Shown one piece after another: positions 45,281-54,144 of a stretch of DNA of 64,000 nucleotides; positions within the stretch are counted from its first letter, which is position 1; the number at the start of each line of letters is the position of its first letter. The stretch lies in assembly GCF_018613415.1 (NCBI RefSeq), contig NZ_JAGGQG010000002.1, forward strand, positions 833,438-897,437. Direction: 5' to 3'. The position numbers and the translations under genes are program-made. The DNA is from Bacillus sp. ISL-18. GTDB taxonomy: Bacteria; Bacillota; Bacilli; Bacillales; Cytobacillaceae. The notes under the pieces are model-generated. The model ran no database searches and was not told the DNA's origin. It was given only the letters and a program-made list of their open reading frames with translations.

Positions 45281-47032
45281 TTGAAAGTATTTTTAGAATT
45301 AGGCTGGTTTTTTAAACAAGAGAAAAAAGCGTACTTATCAGGGGTGTTCATTTTATTATTTGTGGCGGTACTGCAGTTAATTCCTCCTAAAGTAATTGGA
45401 ATCATCGCCGACCATATTCATGAAGGAACAATCACATCCGTCATACTGGTAAAATTGGTCGTGGTTTTAGTTGTTGTGGGACTATCGATGTATGTTCTTC
45501 GCTATTATTGGCGGATTATGATCTTCGGCTCATCCGTTAAGCTTAGCAGGATCCTCCGCGACCAATTATATAGCCACTTTACCAAGATGTCCCCATCATT
45601 CTACCAAAAAAGCCGGATTGGAGACCTGATGGCCCATGCAACCAATGACCTATCGGCGATCCAGCAAACGGCCGGCGCAGGTGTGTTAACCCTCGTAGAT
45701 TCACTTTCTACCGGCGGATTTGTGATTCTGGCAATGGCCTTTACCATCAGCTGGAAACTGACGTTAATTTGTTTAATCCCGATGCCGTTTATGGCGATGC
45801 TGACCAGTTGGTTTGGCACGATGCTACATAAAAGTTTTCACAAAGCACAGGAGGCCTTTTCCTCTTTAAATGATAAAACACAAGAAAGCATCACCGGGAT
45901 AAAGGTGATTAAGACATTCGGCCAAGAGCAAGAGGATATTGAAGATTTTCGCAAACAATCAGAAGATGTCGTGCAAAAAAATATTGTCGTAGCTAAAATT
46001 GACTCTCTCTATGACCCTACCATCTCCATCATAGTTGGTATTTCCTTTTTTCTATCAATCGCTTTTGGGGCGAAATATGTTCTTAATGGAGAATTAACGA
46101 TCGGTGAATTAATCTCATTTACTACCTATTTAGGTCTTCTAATATGGCCGATGCTAGCATTCGGCTGGCTGTTTAATATCGTCGAACGGGGTCGCGCTTC
46201 CTATGACCGTGTCGCTGCGCTCTTAAGAGAAAAGGTAGAAATCACCGATGATGATGACGCATTAAACATCATGCCGATCGGTGATATTGATTTTAAGATA
46301 AATGAATTTACCTATCCGGGCGCCACAGATCCGATTTTAAAGGACATCTTCTTTTCAATAAAGAAAGGTGAGACACTTGGAATTGTGGGGAAAACAGGTG
46401 CTGGAAAAACAACACTGATCAAACTTCTTATCCGTGAATTTGAAGGCTATCAGGGTGAAATTCTGTTTGGCGGGAAAGCGGTTCGAGCTTATCGACTCGA
46501 AAAACTTCGGGAAGCAATTGGCTATGTTCCCCAAGATCATTTTCTGTTTTCCGCGACCGTGGCCGAGAATATTGCGTTTACAAACCCGGATATTGCATTG
46601 GACGAGATCGAAAAGGCGGCAAAACTTGCGAATATACATGATGACATTCTTCAATTTACCGAAGGCTATCAAACGGTTGTAGGAGAACGGGGTGTCTCTT
46701 TATCAGGCGGACAAAAACAACGGATTTCCATTGCCCGCGCCCTCTTAATGAATCCAGAACTATTAGTGCTGGATGATTCGTTATCTGCGGTCGATGCGAA
46801 AACAGAAGAGGCCATCCTTTCTTCTTTACGACAAAATCGAGAAGGGAAGACCACGATGATTACCTCCCATCGCTTAAGTGCAATTCAGCATGCCAATCTC
46901 ATTCTGGTCCTGGATGACGGGAAAATTGTCGAGAGAGGGACGCATGAAGACTTAATGCAACAAGACGGATGGTATAAGGAAATGTATTTGCACCAGCAGT
47001 TAGAAGAGCTGGTCGAACATGGAGGACGTTAA
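45281..47032 (+). CDS. ABC exporter, degenerate-site half (YheI/BmrC-like)
   Basis: A 583-residue fused membrane-ATPase exporter: six membrane helices in residues 1-310, then a nucleotide-binding domain with Walker A 'GKTGAGKTTLIKLL', signature 'LSGGQKQRISIARAL' and Walker B 'LLVLDDSLSAVDAKTE'. The catalytic glutamate after Walker B is Asp, as in the BmrC/YheI half of heterodimeric multidrug exporters. The TTG start follows GGGGGTG. The partner gene starts one base after its stop. Confidence 0.9.
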   Translation: MKVFLELGWFFKQEKKAYLSGVFILLFVAVLQLIPPKVIGIIADHIHEGTITSVILVKLVVVLVVVGLSMYVLRYYWRIMIFGSSVKLSRILRDQLYSHFTKMSPSFYQKSRIGDLMAHATNDLSAIQQTAGAGVLTLVDSLSTGGFVILAMAFTISWKLTLICLIPMPFMAMLTSWFGTMLHKSFHKAQEAFSSLNDKTQESITGIKVIKTFGQEQEDIEDFRKQSEDVVQKNIVVAKIDSLYDPTISIIVGISFFLSIAFGAKYVLNGELTIGELISFTTYLGLLIWPMLAFGWLFNIVERGRASYDRVAALLREKVEITDDDDALNIMPIGDIDFKINEFTYPGATDPILKDIFFSIKKGETLGIVGKTGAGKTTLIKLLIREFEGYQGEILFGGKAVRAYRLEKLREAIGYVPQDHFLFSATVAENIAFTNPDIALDEIEKAAKLANIHDDILQFTEGYQTVVGERGVSLSGGQKQRISIARALLMNPELLVLDDSLSAVDAKTEEAILSSLRQNREGKTTMITSHRLSAIQHANLILVLDDGKIVERGTHEDLMQQDGWYKEMYLHQQLEELVEHGGR

Positions 47033-47033
47033 T

Positions 47034-48827
47034 ATGGACGAGAAAATAGAACTGTCAGAACGTGAACAAACTAAGGTCTTATACCGTCTTCTTTCCTATA
47101 CAAAGCCGCACAAAAAAATGATCACTTTTGCCTTTGTCCTGCTTTTGCTTACCACGATTGGCGATATTGTGCTTCCGTTAATCGTGAAAGTCTTTATTGA
47201 TGATTATTTAACACCTGGAAAGCTTGAGTTTCATCCTTTACTGATTCTGGGATCCGTTTATATGGGAATCCAAGTCGTTAAAGCGATTCTCATGTTCTTT
47301 CAATTAGTTAAATTTCAGGAAATTGCCCTCTATATAATTCAGCAGCTTCGAATTGATGTCTTTTCCAAGGTACAGTCACTTGGATTAAGATATTTTGATA
47401 AAACACCGGCAGGGAGTATCGTCTCAAGGGTCACCAATGATACAGAAGCCATCAAGGATATGTTCGTAACAGTCATCGCTACGTTTATTCAAAGTGGATT
47501 CTTACTAATAGGAATCTTTATTGCCATGTTTTTCTTAAATGTGAAGCTTGCCCTGTTATGCGTGATTATTTTGCCAATCTTAATGTTTGTCATGAACTTA
47601 TACAGAAAATTGAGCTCTCGTTTTTACCTCGATATGCGGGAGCGATTAAGTCAATTAAATGCAAAGCTGGCCGAATCGCTTTCCGGGATGGCGATCATCC
47701 AAGTTTTCCGCCAAGAAAAACGCCTTCGCCAAGAATTTGGTAACATCAATGAGCAGCACTATAATGCGGGAATGAAAAATATTAAGATTGATGGCTTACT
47801 GTTAAGACCGGCGATTGACCTCATCTATATCTTTGCCTTGATTCTTGTTCTCAGCTACTTTGGGATCACTTCCTTTGAGAACCGTGTAGAAATCGGTGTT
47901 ATCTACGCCTTTATCAATTATTTAGACCGTTTCTTTGAACCAATCAATCAAATGATGATGAGGCTTTCGTTATACCAGCAGGCCATTGTGGCCGGTTCAC
48001 GTGTTTTTAAATTATTAGATGAAGAGGAACTAGCCCCTGCCCAACAGCTGAAAAAAAGCACATCGATTGAAGAAGGGAAAATTGAGTTTAAGAATGTCAG
48101 TTTTTCCTATGATGGTGAAAGGGATGTGTTAAAAAATATCAGCTTTACAGCGCATTCAGGGGAAACTGTTGCATTAGTAGGACATACGGGGAGCGGGAAG
48201 AGCTCGATTATTAACTTGATGATGCGTTTTTATGAGTTTGAACGTGGCGAGATCTTAATTGACGGAGAATCGATTCGTGATTACACAAAGGCCGAGTTAC
48301 GGGAAAAAATGGGCCTTGTACTCCAAGATCCATTCCTGTTTTTTGGGACGTTAAAAGATAATATCCGCCTTTATAATCATGGTCTTTCAGATGAACAAAT
48401 AGAAGAGGCAGCGAAGTTTGTGCAAGCCCATTCGTTTATTGAAAGATTAGAAGATGGCTATCAACATAAGGTAGTTGAAAGGGGATCTACTTTTTCAAGT
48501 GGACAGCGGCAATTGATTGCCTTTGCTAGGACGATTGCAGCTAATCCAAAAATATTGGTCCTCGATGAAGCGACAGCCAATATTGATACGGAAACAGAAG
48601 AAATGATCCAATCCGCATTAGCAAAAATGCGAAAAGGCCGAACCACGATCGCCATTGCCCATCGGTTGTCAACGATCCAGGATGCTGAATTAATTCTAGT
48701 CCTGCACCAAGGGGAGATTGTTGAGCGAGGGACGCATCAAGAACTGCTTGCCCTGGGAGGTCTCTATCATAAGATGTTCCTGCTGCAAAATGGAGCACTA
48801 GAGCAGTTGGAGGATGCAGTAAATTAA
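47034..48827 (+). CDS. ABC exporter, catalytic half (YheH/BmrD or YfiC-like)
   Basis: A 597-residue exporter half. The membrane domain (about 1-330) is followed by Walker A 'GHTGSGKSSIINLM', a slightly altered signature 'FSSGQRQLIAFARTI' and Walker B 'ILVLDEATANIDTETE' with a proper catalytic Glu. Together with the Asp-type partner this forms an asymmetric heterodimer with one active ATP site. The ATG at 47034 is 7 bp from GGAGGA; the ATG at 47019 overlaps the previous gene. Its length is nearer YfiC than the longer YheH. The substrate is probably hydrophobic drugs or lipids. Confidence 0.9.
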   Translation: MDEKIELSEREQTKVLYRLLSYTKPHKKMITFAFVLLLLTTIGDIVLPLIVKVFIDDYLTPGKLEFHPLLILGSVYMGIQVVKAILMFFQLVKFQEIALYIIQQLRIDVFSKVQSLGLRYFDKTPAGSIVSRVTNDTEAIKDMFVTVIATFIQSGFLLIGIFIAMFFLNVKLALLCVIILPILMFVMNLYRKLSSRFYLDMRERLSQLNAKLAESLSGMAIIQVFRQEKRLRQEFGNINEQHYNAGMKNIKIDGLLLRPAIDLIYIFALILVLSYFGITSFENRVEIGVIYAFINYLDRFFEPINQMMMRLSLYQQAIVAGSRVFKLLDEEELAPAQQLKKSTSIEEGKIEFKNVSFSYDGERDVLKNISFTAHSGETVALVGHTGSGKSSIINLMMRFYEFERGEILIDGESIRDYTKAELREKMGLVLQDPFLFFGTLKDNIRLYNHGLSDEQIEEAAKFVQAHSFIERLEDGYQHKVVERGSTFSSGQRQLIAFARTIAANPKILVLDEATANIDTETEEMIQSALAKMRKGRTTIAIAHRLSTIQDAELILVLHQGEIVERGTHQELLALGGLYHKMFLLQNGALEQLEDAVN

Positions 48828-48832
48828 TAGAA

Positions 48833-48866
48833 AAAGGCCTGGCATGATGCCAGGCTTTCTTTTTAT
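48833..48866. terminator. Intrinsic terminator after the exporter operon
   Basis: Stem GCCTGGCA / TGCCAGGC with a 3-nt loop and a T-rich tail; A-rich on the left, so it may also serve the convergent ynzD-like gene. Confidence 0.88.
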
Positions 48867-49039
48867 ACTGCGGTATGTGGAACTTTTTTAATATATATTT
48901 TATTATATTCGTTTAATAGCTTATCAAGTTCCTGGCTGTAACGAATTGCAACGGAGGATGTCAAGCCGTTTGTCGTGGCGACTTGAATTAATTCAGCTCG
49001 CTTTGTTTCTATCATAGTAATGAGATCTTGTTTCAGCAC
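48863..49039 (-). CDS. ynzD: Spo0E-like aspartyl phosphatase (YnzD-like)
   Basis: A 58-residue Spo0E-family protein. The family motif SQELD is present in 'VAIRYSQELDKLLNEYNKIY', following an N-terminal helix 'LITMIETKRAELIQVA'. Members dephosphorylate Spo0A~P and so delay sporulation. The GTG at 49039 has AAAGGA 8 bp upstream; an internal ATG at 49015 is possible but would cut the first helix. The position between yneF/exporter genes and ccdA matches ynzD in B. subtilis. Confidence 0.86.
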   Translation of the reverse strand: MLKQDLITMIETKRAELIQVATTNGLTSSVAIRYSQELDKLLNEYNKIYIKKVPHTAV

Positions 49040-49317
49040 GGCCGAAGTCCTTTCCGGAGTAACTCCTAAAATTTTTTAGTAAAAAAAAAGAGTCTATTGC
49101 CATTTAAAAGGGCATTGTTTTACTAGTATAACCTATAATGTAAATTACTTCAAAGATATTTGTAAGAAAAAATCCAATTTATTTGTTACTATTAGAAAAA
49201 GTTACTATTTTTTGACGTGTGAACATCGAGACACAAAATATTCACGTTAACCATTATCATTTCGGGAGCATATTTGTTAGAATGAGAAGGTATCGACTAT
49301 AGTGGGAGTGTTAATAT

Positions 49318-50025
49318 ATGTCTGATGTAAATCTATTTATCGCATTAGGGGCCGGCTTTTTAAGCTTTATTTCTCCTTGTTGCTTGCCGCTTTATCCAGC
49401 TTTTCTTTCATACATAACGGGCATGTCGGTGGGAGAACTAAAAGAAGAAAATGCCATGCTGCAAAAACGAAGCTTGCTGCATACCTTATTTTTCTTGTTA
49501 GGTTTTTCGATTATCTTTATCGCGATTGGGTTTGGAACCTCATTTCTTGGCAGCTTCTTCTTATCTTATAAAGATCTGATTCGGCAGTTAGGCGGAATCT
49601 TTATTGTTTTATTTGGCTTAATGATTGTCGGTGTGTTTAAACCGGAATTTATGATGAGGGATCGCCGCTTTGAATTCAAAAACAGGCCATCAGGTTATAT
49701 CGGATCCGTATTAATTGGGATGGCCTTTGCTGCTGGGTGGACGCCTTGTACAGGACCGATCCTTTCCTCCGTCATTCTCTTGGCTGCATCCAATCCTGGT
49801 TCAGGCGTATTATATATGATTGCCTACTCCCTAGGCTTTGCGATTCCATTTTTAATCCTATCGTTCTTTGTCGGCAGGTTTAAGTGGATCAAGAAGCACA
49901 GCGGGAAGATTATGAAAATCGGCGGCTATATCATGATCGTCATGGGAATTGTGCTCTTCTTTGACTGGATGACGAAAATTATTATCCTTTTTCAAGGGAT
50001 GTTTGGCGGCTTTACTGGTTTTTAA
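49318..50025 (+). CDS. ccdA: Cytochrome c biogenesis protein CcdA
   Basis: A 235-residue membrane thiol-disulfide carrier with six helices. The two redox cysteines are in '[19 protein letters not shown]' and '[16 protein letters not shown]'. It passes reducing power from thioredoxin across the membrane for cytochrome c maturation and spore cortex enzymes. The first motif has an extra neighbouring cysteine (CC) where Bacillus usually has CT. ccdC follows; the intervening yneI-type response-regulator gene of B. subtilis is missing. Confidence 0.94.
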   Translation: MSDVNLFIALGAGFLSFISPCCLPLYPAFLSYITGMSVGELKEENAMLQKRSLLHTLFFLLGFSIIFIAIGFGTSFLGSFFLSYKDLIRQLGGIFIVLFGLMIVGVFKPEFMMRDRRFEFKNRPSGYIGSVLIGMAFAAGWTPCTGPILSSVILLAASNPGSGVLYMIAYSLGFAIPFLILSFFVGRFKWIKKHSGKIMKIGGYIMIVMGIVLFFDWMTKIIILFQGMFGGFTGF

Positions 50026-50186
50026 GAATTTCCTAGTTTGGAAGTTATTTGGAACTTTCCATCTATTGCATGGATTTCCTTGAACATTTTAACATTTTAA
50101 AGGTAAAAACAGTGATTATTTTTTCTCAAAATTCATCATTTGATATATAATGGTTGAGTAAATAATTAGATAAAGATAAGGGATGA

Positions 50187-50669
50187 ATGAATCCAATGAA
50201 TTACGTAGTTGTTTCTTCAATCGGAGCTGTTATTATGGGCTCTCTTGCTCTGTTTGTTCGGATGAAAGCAGCAAAGAAACCGACCAATGCTAAAAAAATT
50301 ATCCTGCCACCTTTCTTTATGGCTACTGGGTCATTGATGTATGTGGTACCGGAGTTTCGCTTAACACCAATGGAAATTGGTGAGGCAATTATAGTTGGGA
50401 TGTTGTTTTCCATTTTATTGATTAAGACATCAAATTTTGAAATTCGAGATAATAATATTTATTTAAAACGGTCGAAGGCCTTTATCTACATCCTTGTAGG
50501 GTTGTTAATTCTTCGTCTGGTTCTAAAAGCAATTTTGAGCACCACGATTGATATCGGACAGTTAAGCGGGATGTTCTTCCTGCTGGCTTTCAGCATGATT
50601 GTCCCTTGGCGTGTGGCAATGTACCATTCTTATATGAAACTCTACCGGGAACTTCATATTAGAAAGTAA
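50187..50669 (+). CDS. ccdC: CcdC family membrane protein (YneJ)
   Basis: A 160-residue membrane protein with four hydrophobic segments. It fits CcdC: 'RMKAAKKPTNAKKIILPPFF' after the first helix, 'YVVPEFRLTPMEIGEAII', and the C-terminal 'VPWRVAMYHSYMKLYREL'. The ATG at 50196 is an alternative start. ccdA-ccdC linkage is conserved in Bacillus, although CcdC is not strictly needed for cytochrome c synthesis there. Confidence 0.88.
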   Translation: MNPMNYVVVSSIGAVIMGSLALFVRMKAAKKPTNAKKIILPPFFMATGSLMYVVPEFRLTPMEIGEAIIVGMLFSILLIKTSNFEIRDNNIYLKRSKAFIYILVGLLILRLVLKAILSTTIDIGQLSGMFFLLAFSMIVPWRVAMYHSYMKLYRELHIRK

Positions 50670-50672
50670 AAT

Positions 50673-50706
50673 GACACTGATTCCTCCGGGAGTCAGTGTT
50701 TTTATA
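50673..50706 (+). terminator. Intrinsic terminator after ccdC
   Basis: ACACTGA / TCAGTGT with inner CTCC / GGAG pairing, followed by TTTTT. Confidence 0.8.
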
Positions 50707-50712
50707 TGTAAA

Positions 50713-50745
50713 AAAAGAAAAAAACCGCCTTTGTAGGGCGGTTAA
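50713..50745 (-). terminator. Terminator of the yneK-like gene
   Basis: On the minus strand AACCGCC / GGCGGTT is followed by a long T tract; it lies at the gene's stop codon. Confidence 0.88.
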
Positions 50746-51167
50746 AATAGATGTTCATACGGAGTAACATCTATTTGATTTTGAAAGAGCTTTTTACGCA
50801 AAAACTTATGGTCCCGTTTGGGTGTGGCTTGAATATAGCCGCGAATAACGAGTTCTTCTGTTATTTTGGAGGCATTTTCTTTTACGGCCAGCTCACCAAT
50901 TTTTCCTGCGATTTTATGTTTTGCTACATCACGGAACAGTTCCGGCACGGGACTGACAAGATCATTGAGCAGGGCCTTTTCTTCAGGACCCCAGAGGTGA
51001 AGGGATTCATTTACATAATGTTCTTCCCAATCCATGACCGATTTGCCATCTTCCTTTGGCATCTTTTTCAGAAACTTTCGGAACATAAAGAAGCCGCCAA
51101 TTGAAAAGGAACCTATTAAAAAGACTACCCAAAATAGGATAAACCAGAGAAACCAACCTTGAAGCAT
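50742..51167 (-). CDS. yneK: YneK/DUF2621 family protein
   Basis: A 141-residue protein with one N-terminal membrane helix ('GWFLWFILFWVVFLIGSFS') and a soluble domain: 'MPKEDGKSVMDWEEHYVNES' and 'ARGYIQATPKRDHKFL'-like ('VIRGYIQATPKRD'). This fits DUF2621 (YneK). The ATG at 51167 follows GTAGGTG by 6 bp; the GTG at 51176 lies within that site. It is convergent with ccdC, as in B. subtilis. Function is unknown. Confidence 0.85.
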   Translation of the reverse strand: MLQGWFLWFILFWVVFLIGSFSIGGFFMFRKFLKKMPKEDGKSVMDWEEHYVNESLHLWGPEEKALLNDLVSPVPELFRDVAKHKIAGKIGELAVKENASKITEELVIRGYIQATPKRDHKFLRKKLFQNQIDVTPYEHLF

Positions 51168-51417
51168 GCTATTCACCTACAATAACGATATTATTATCTA
51201 TTATAGTCTTTTTCTTGGGCGGATGACAAGAATTCGTCACAAGTTTGGCTTTTATCAAATGGGAAAAATACGATATGGGATTGGAATTGCTTGTCGAAAA
51301 AATGACAATCGGGCCAAATTTATTGATTAATACCATTTTCCATTGTAATATGATATCAAGATAGTAATGGTTATTTAAAGGAATAAGATTATTTTTATGA
51401 TGATTTATCATCTATAT
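51168..51417. other. Spacer upstream of selC
   Basis: 250 bp of AT-rich DNA with no supported gene. It must contain the promoter of selC and that of the divergent yneK, but no clear -35/-10 pair is visible. Confidence 0.4.
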
Positions 51418-51514
51418 GGGGCTGAATGGGGTACTGGTGTCCTCCACAGTCTTCAAAACTGCTTGAGACCTGCGTGCCAGGTCTGGTGGGTTCGATTCCC
51501 ACGCAGTCCCGCCA
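51418..51514 (+). tRNA. selC: tRNA-Sec (selenocysteine, anticodon UCA)
   Basis: A 97-nt tRNA with encoded CCA. The acceptor is 8 nt (GGGGCTGA with GCAGTCCC, one G-U and a terminal mismatch) and is followed by G-CCA. The D stem is 6 bp around a 4-nt CTGG loop. The anticodon loop is CTTCAAA (UCA). The long variable arm is AGACCTG / CAGGTCT with a 5-nt loop, and the T arm is GTGGG-TTCGATT-CCCAC. The 8+5 acceptor/T architecture and 6-bp D stem are specific for tRNA-Sec, so this is not a suppressor or tRNA-Ser. It implies a selenocysteine system elsewhere in the genome. Confidence 0.93.
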
Positions 51515-51644
51515 ACCTTGATTTATTTGGATTTTTGAAGGTTTTTGAGAAGTTAAATTGAGGTTAAGGTTGTTGGCCAACAACGGAAAATATTATCTAT
51601 GGTCACATTTTGGTAACATGGATATTTTTAAAAATTTACATAGG
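51515..51644. other. Candidate attachment region at the selC 3' end
   Basis: The 130 bp between selC and a broken integrase contain a perfect 16-bp palindrome GTTGTTGGCCAACAAC (51569-51584) and an inverted pair AACCTT / AAGGTT. tRNA 3' ends, selC in particular, are common integration sites. The second copy of the core is not in this window. Confidence 0.4.
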
Positions 51645-52221
51645 TTATTTGATGAGCTGCTCAAATTGATGGGCAGCTTCTTTTTGCATATTTGGTAACA
51701 CATGAGTGTTGTGTCCATCGTGATCATAATTGTCGAGTGTACTAATCGTTCTGAAACCACTTTTGGATGTACGCCTTGTTGAAGCATCAACGTTGCATGG
51801 GTATGTCTTAAATCGTGAAATCTTATAGAAGGTAAGCCACTATTTTCAACTACCTTACGATAGTTTCTTGCCATTTCAGTTGGCTGAATTGATTTTCCAT
51901 TCTCTTGAGCAAAAACTAAATCTAAAATCGTGATATTCTTGTCCGAATAAAAGCTTATTTTCTAATTGGTGTTTGTATACTTTTTTAAACTCTTTTTCAA
52001 AGGTAGGGGGTAATCGTAATTGAACGACTTTTGCTCGATTTTGGTTCTTTAAATGTCAATCCTCTCTTTTTTACTTCTTGTAAGGATTGTCGGACATAAA
52101 TCACATGATTATCAAAAATCACATCCTGCCAGCGTACCGCCAAAACCTCTCCACGTCGCATTCCTGTAGAAATAGCTGTTAGTAAAATAGAATAATAGAC
52201 AGAGGATTTAGCTACCTCTAA
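51645..52221 (-). pseudogene. Broken phage/ICE tyrosine integrase
   Basis: The C-terminal catalytic half of a tyrosine recombinase in pieces. 'AISTGMRRGEVLAVRWQDV' (about 52170-52110) holds the first catalytic Arg. 'IRFHDLRHTHATLMLQQGVH' and 'VVSERLVHSTIMITMD' (51830-51730) hold the H-x-x-R and H boxes. After a frameshift 'HVLPNMQKEAAHQFEQLIK' ends at the TAA at 51645. The frame breaks at least twice (near 52015 and 51725), the TYSH tyrosine segment is corrupted to DGHNTH, and the N-terminal DNA-binding half is missing. It lies 130 bp from selC, pointing to an old genomic island. Confidence 0.85.
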
Positions 52222-52553
52222 ATCATAGAAATTTCACTTCTCAGACTGTCGATAAATTCGAAAAATCGGATTTGCCGCCAGTCTTTTTTTATAAATATAA
52301 ACAACATCGTGGAGTAGGACGATGGTTTTATAAAAAGCGAGTCTCTTATATTAGGTTTACTTCTAATAAGACAACAACCGAAAACATTCTTACAGGAGTT
52401 GAAATTATACCATTTCAACTTTTTCCTGAAAAAAATTATTTTGTTTCACATACAGCAACAGTGTGGTTGTATATGAAACATAGATGAAATAACATATAAT
52501 CGTTAGCACAATATTTAGAAAATATTAAATCATGACCAGGGAGGATTTTAAAA
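52222..52553. other. Spacer between integrase remnant and aldehyde dehydrogenase
   Basis: 332 bp without a credible gene. AGACTG / CAGTCT (52243-52284) followed by seven T is a terminator-like structure on the plus strand. TATAAT at 52495-52500 could be the -10 of the dehydrogenase gene, but no good -35 is present. Confidence 0.4.
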
Positions 52554-54041
52554 ATGGTGCAAATCGAAACTAAAACAGTAGTTGAACCTATCATAAAAGC
52601 ATTTGATTGTTTGCATTATATCGACGGTAAATTTGTTGAATCTGCAGATGGAAAAACGTTTAATAACGTGAACCCTGTAACTGAAGAAGTTTATGGTAAA
52701 GTTGCTGAAGGAAGTACGGCAGATATTGATTTAGCAGTTAAAGCTGCAAAACACGCTTTTGAAGAAGGACTATGGGGAAAAATGAGTGTCCAAGAACGTT
52801 CAAAAATTCTCCGCAAAGTTGGTGATATTCTTGAAGCAAGACAAGAAGAAATCGCACAATTAGAATCATTGGATACCGGAAAGCATCTTAAATTCTCACG
52901 TCACGTTGATGCACCTCGTGCAGCAGCAAACTTCCATTTCTTTGCTGACTACATGCTTTCTATAGGAACAGAAGCATACCAGGATGAAGTTCATAATGCG
53001 CTTAACTACGGATATCGCCGCCCAATCGGAGTAGTCGGATTAATCCAGCCATGGAACCTTCCATTATTCTTATTAACTTGGAAATTAGCTCCAGCTTTAG
53101 CTGCTGGATGTACAGTTGTAATTAAGCCATCAGAATTAACTCCAATGACAGCAACAAAATTAATGGAAATTCTTAAAGAAGCTGGTGTTCCAGATGGAGT
53201 TGTAAACTTGGTTCACGGTTTTGGACCTGGTGCTGGAAGTGCTATCAACAAACATCCTGACATTTCAGGTATCGGCTTTATCGGTCAAGTATCAACAGGT
53301 ACTAAGATCATGGAAGAAGCTGCTCCTACATTGAAAAAGCTTTCTTTCGAGTTAGGCGGTAAAAACCCTAACATTATCTTTGCGGATGTTGATATTGATG
53401 AAGTAGTCGCAACAACTATTAGATCAAGTTTTACAAACCAAGGGGAAGTTTGTGTATGCGGTTCAAGAATTTACGTTGAGCGTCCAATTTATGAAGAATT
53501 CCTAGAAAAATTTGCAGCAAAAACAAGAGAATTAAAAGTTGGCGACCCATTTGATATGGCCAACGATCAAGGCGCATTAGTTGCTAAAGTACACTATGAT
53601 AAAGTAATGAGCTACCTTAAAATTGCTGAAGAAGAAGGCGGAACTTTCGTTACAGGAGGTAAACGTCCTGAAGGATTGGATAAAGGTTATTTCATAGAAC
53701 CTACTATTATTACTGGTTTAGATGACAGCTCTCGTTGTGTACGTGAAGAAATCTTTGGGCCAGTTGTTACAGTTATTCCATTCGACACAGAAGAAGAAGT
53801 AATTGCGGCAGCAAACGATACTCGCGTGGGCTTAAGTAACACAATCTGGACTAACGATATCCGTCGTGCACATCGTGTAGCTCAAAAAATTGTATCAGGT
53901 TTATCTTACATCAACTGCTGGTTCGTACGTGATTTAAGAACTCCATTTGGGGGTACGAAAGATAGTGGACTAGGTCGTGTTGGCGGTAGTCACAGTTGGG
54001 AATTCTACACTGAAATTACTAATATTTGTGTTAAACTATAA
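52554..54041 (+). CDS. Aldehyde dehydrogenase, 2-hydroxy/aminomuconic semialdehyde type
   Basis: A 495-residue NAD-dependent aldehyde dehydrogenase. 'GLIQPWNLPLFLLTWKLAPA', Glu266 in 'SFELGGKNPN' and catalytic Cys300 in 'TNQGEVCVCGSRIY' are intact. The C-terminal 'SYINCWFVRDLRTPFGG' is characteristic of the group that oxidises 2-hydroxymuconic or 2-aminomuconic semialdehyde in meta-cleavage of aromatics. AGGGAGG precedes the ATG and a terminator follows, so it is monocistronic. Neighbouring genes are decayed, so its pathway context is mostly lost; an FAH-family hydrolase survives 2.6 kb downstream. Confidence 0.88.
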   Translation: MVQIETKTVVEPIIKAFDCLHYIDGKFVESADGKTFNNVNPVTEEVYGKVAEGSTADIDLAVKAAKHAFEEGLWGKMSVQERSKILRKVGDILEARQEEIAQLESLDTGKHLKFSRHVDAPRAAANFHFFADYMLSIGTEAYQDEVHNALNYGYRRPIGVVGLIQPWNLPLFLLTWKLAPALAAGCTVVIKPSELTPMTATKLMEILKEAGVPDGVVNLVHGFGPGAGSAINKHPDISGIGFIGQVSTGTKIMEEAAPTLKKLSFELGGKNPNIIFADVDIDEVVATTIRSSFTNQGEVCVCGSRIYVERPIYEEFLEKFAAKTRELKVGDPFDMANDQGALVAKVHYDKVMSYLKIAEEEGGTFVTGGKRPEGLDKGYFIEPTIITGLDDSSRCVREEIFGPVVTVIPFDTEEEVIAAANDTRVGLSNTIWTNDIRRAHRVAQKIVSGLSYINCWFVRDLRTPFGGTKDSGLGRVGGSHSWEFYTEITNICVKL

Positions 54042-54048
54042 TTTTAAC

Positions 54049-54082
54049 AAAAAAGAAGTGGAGAAATTCCACTTCTTTTTTG
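54049..54082 (+). terminator. Intrinsic terminator after the aldehyde dehydrogenase
   Basis: AAAAGAAGTGGA / TCCACTTCTTTT with a 5-nt loop and a T run. Confidence 0.9.
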
Positions 54083-54144
54083 TTACATTTTTGAATTTGC
54101 GCTGTTCAATTTATCAATAAATTGGCTTATATGGATCAAAAAAA

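Noticed and set aside
51418..51514. Reading the UCA tRNA as a suppressor tRNA or a tRNA-Ser(UGA).
   Set aside because: The 8-nt acceptor, 6-bp D stem, four-nt D loop and UCA (not UGA) anticodon fit only tRNA-Sec.
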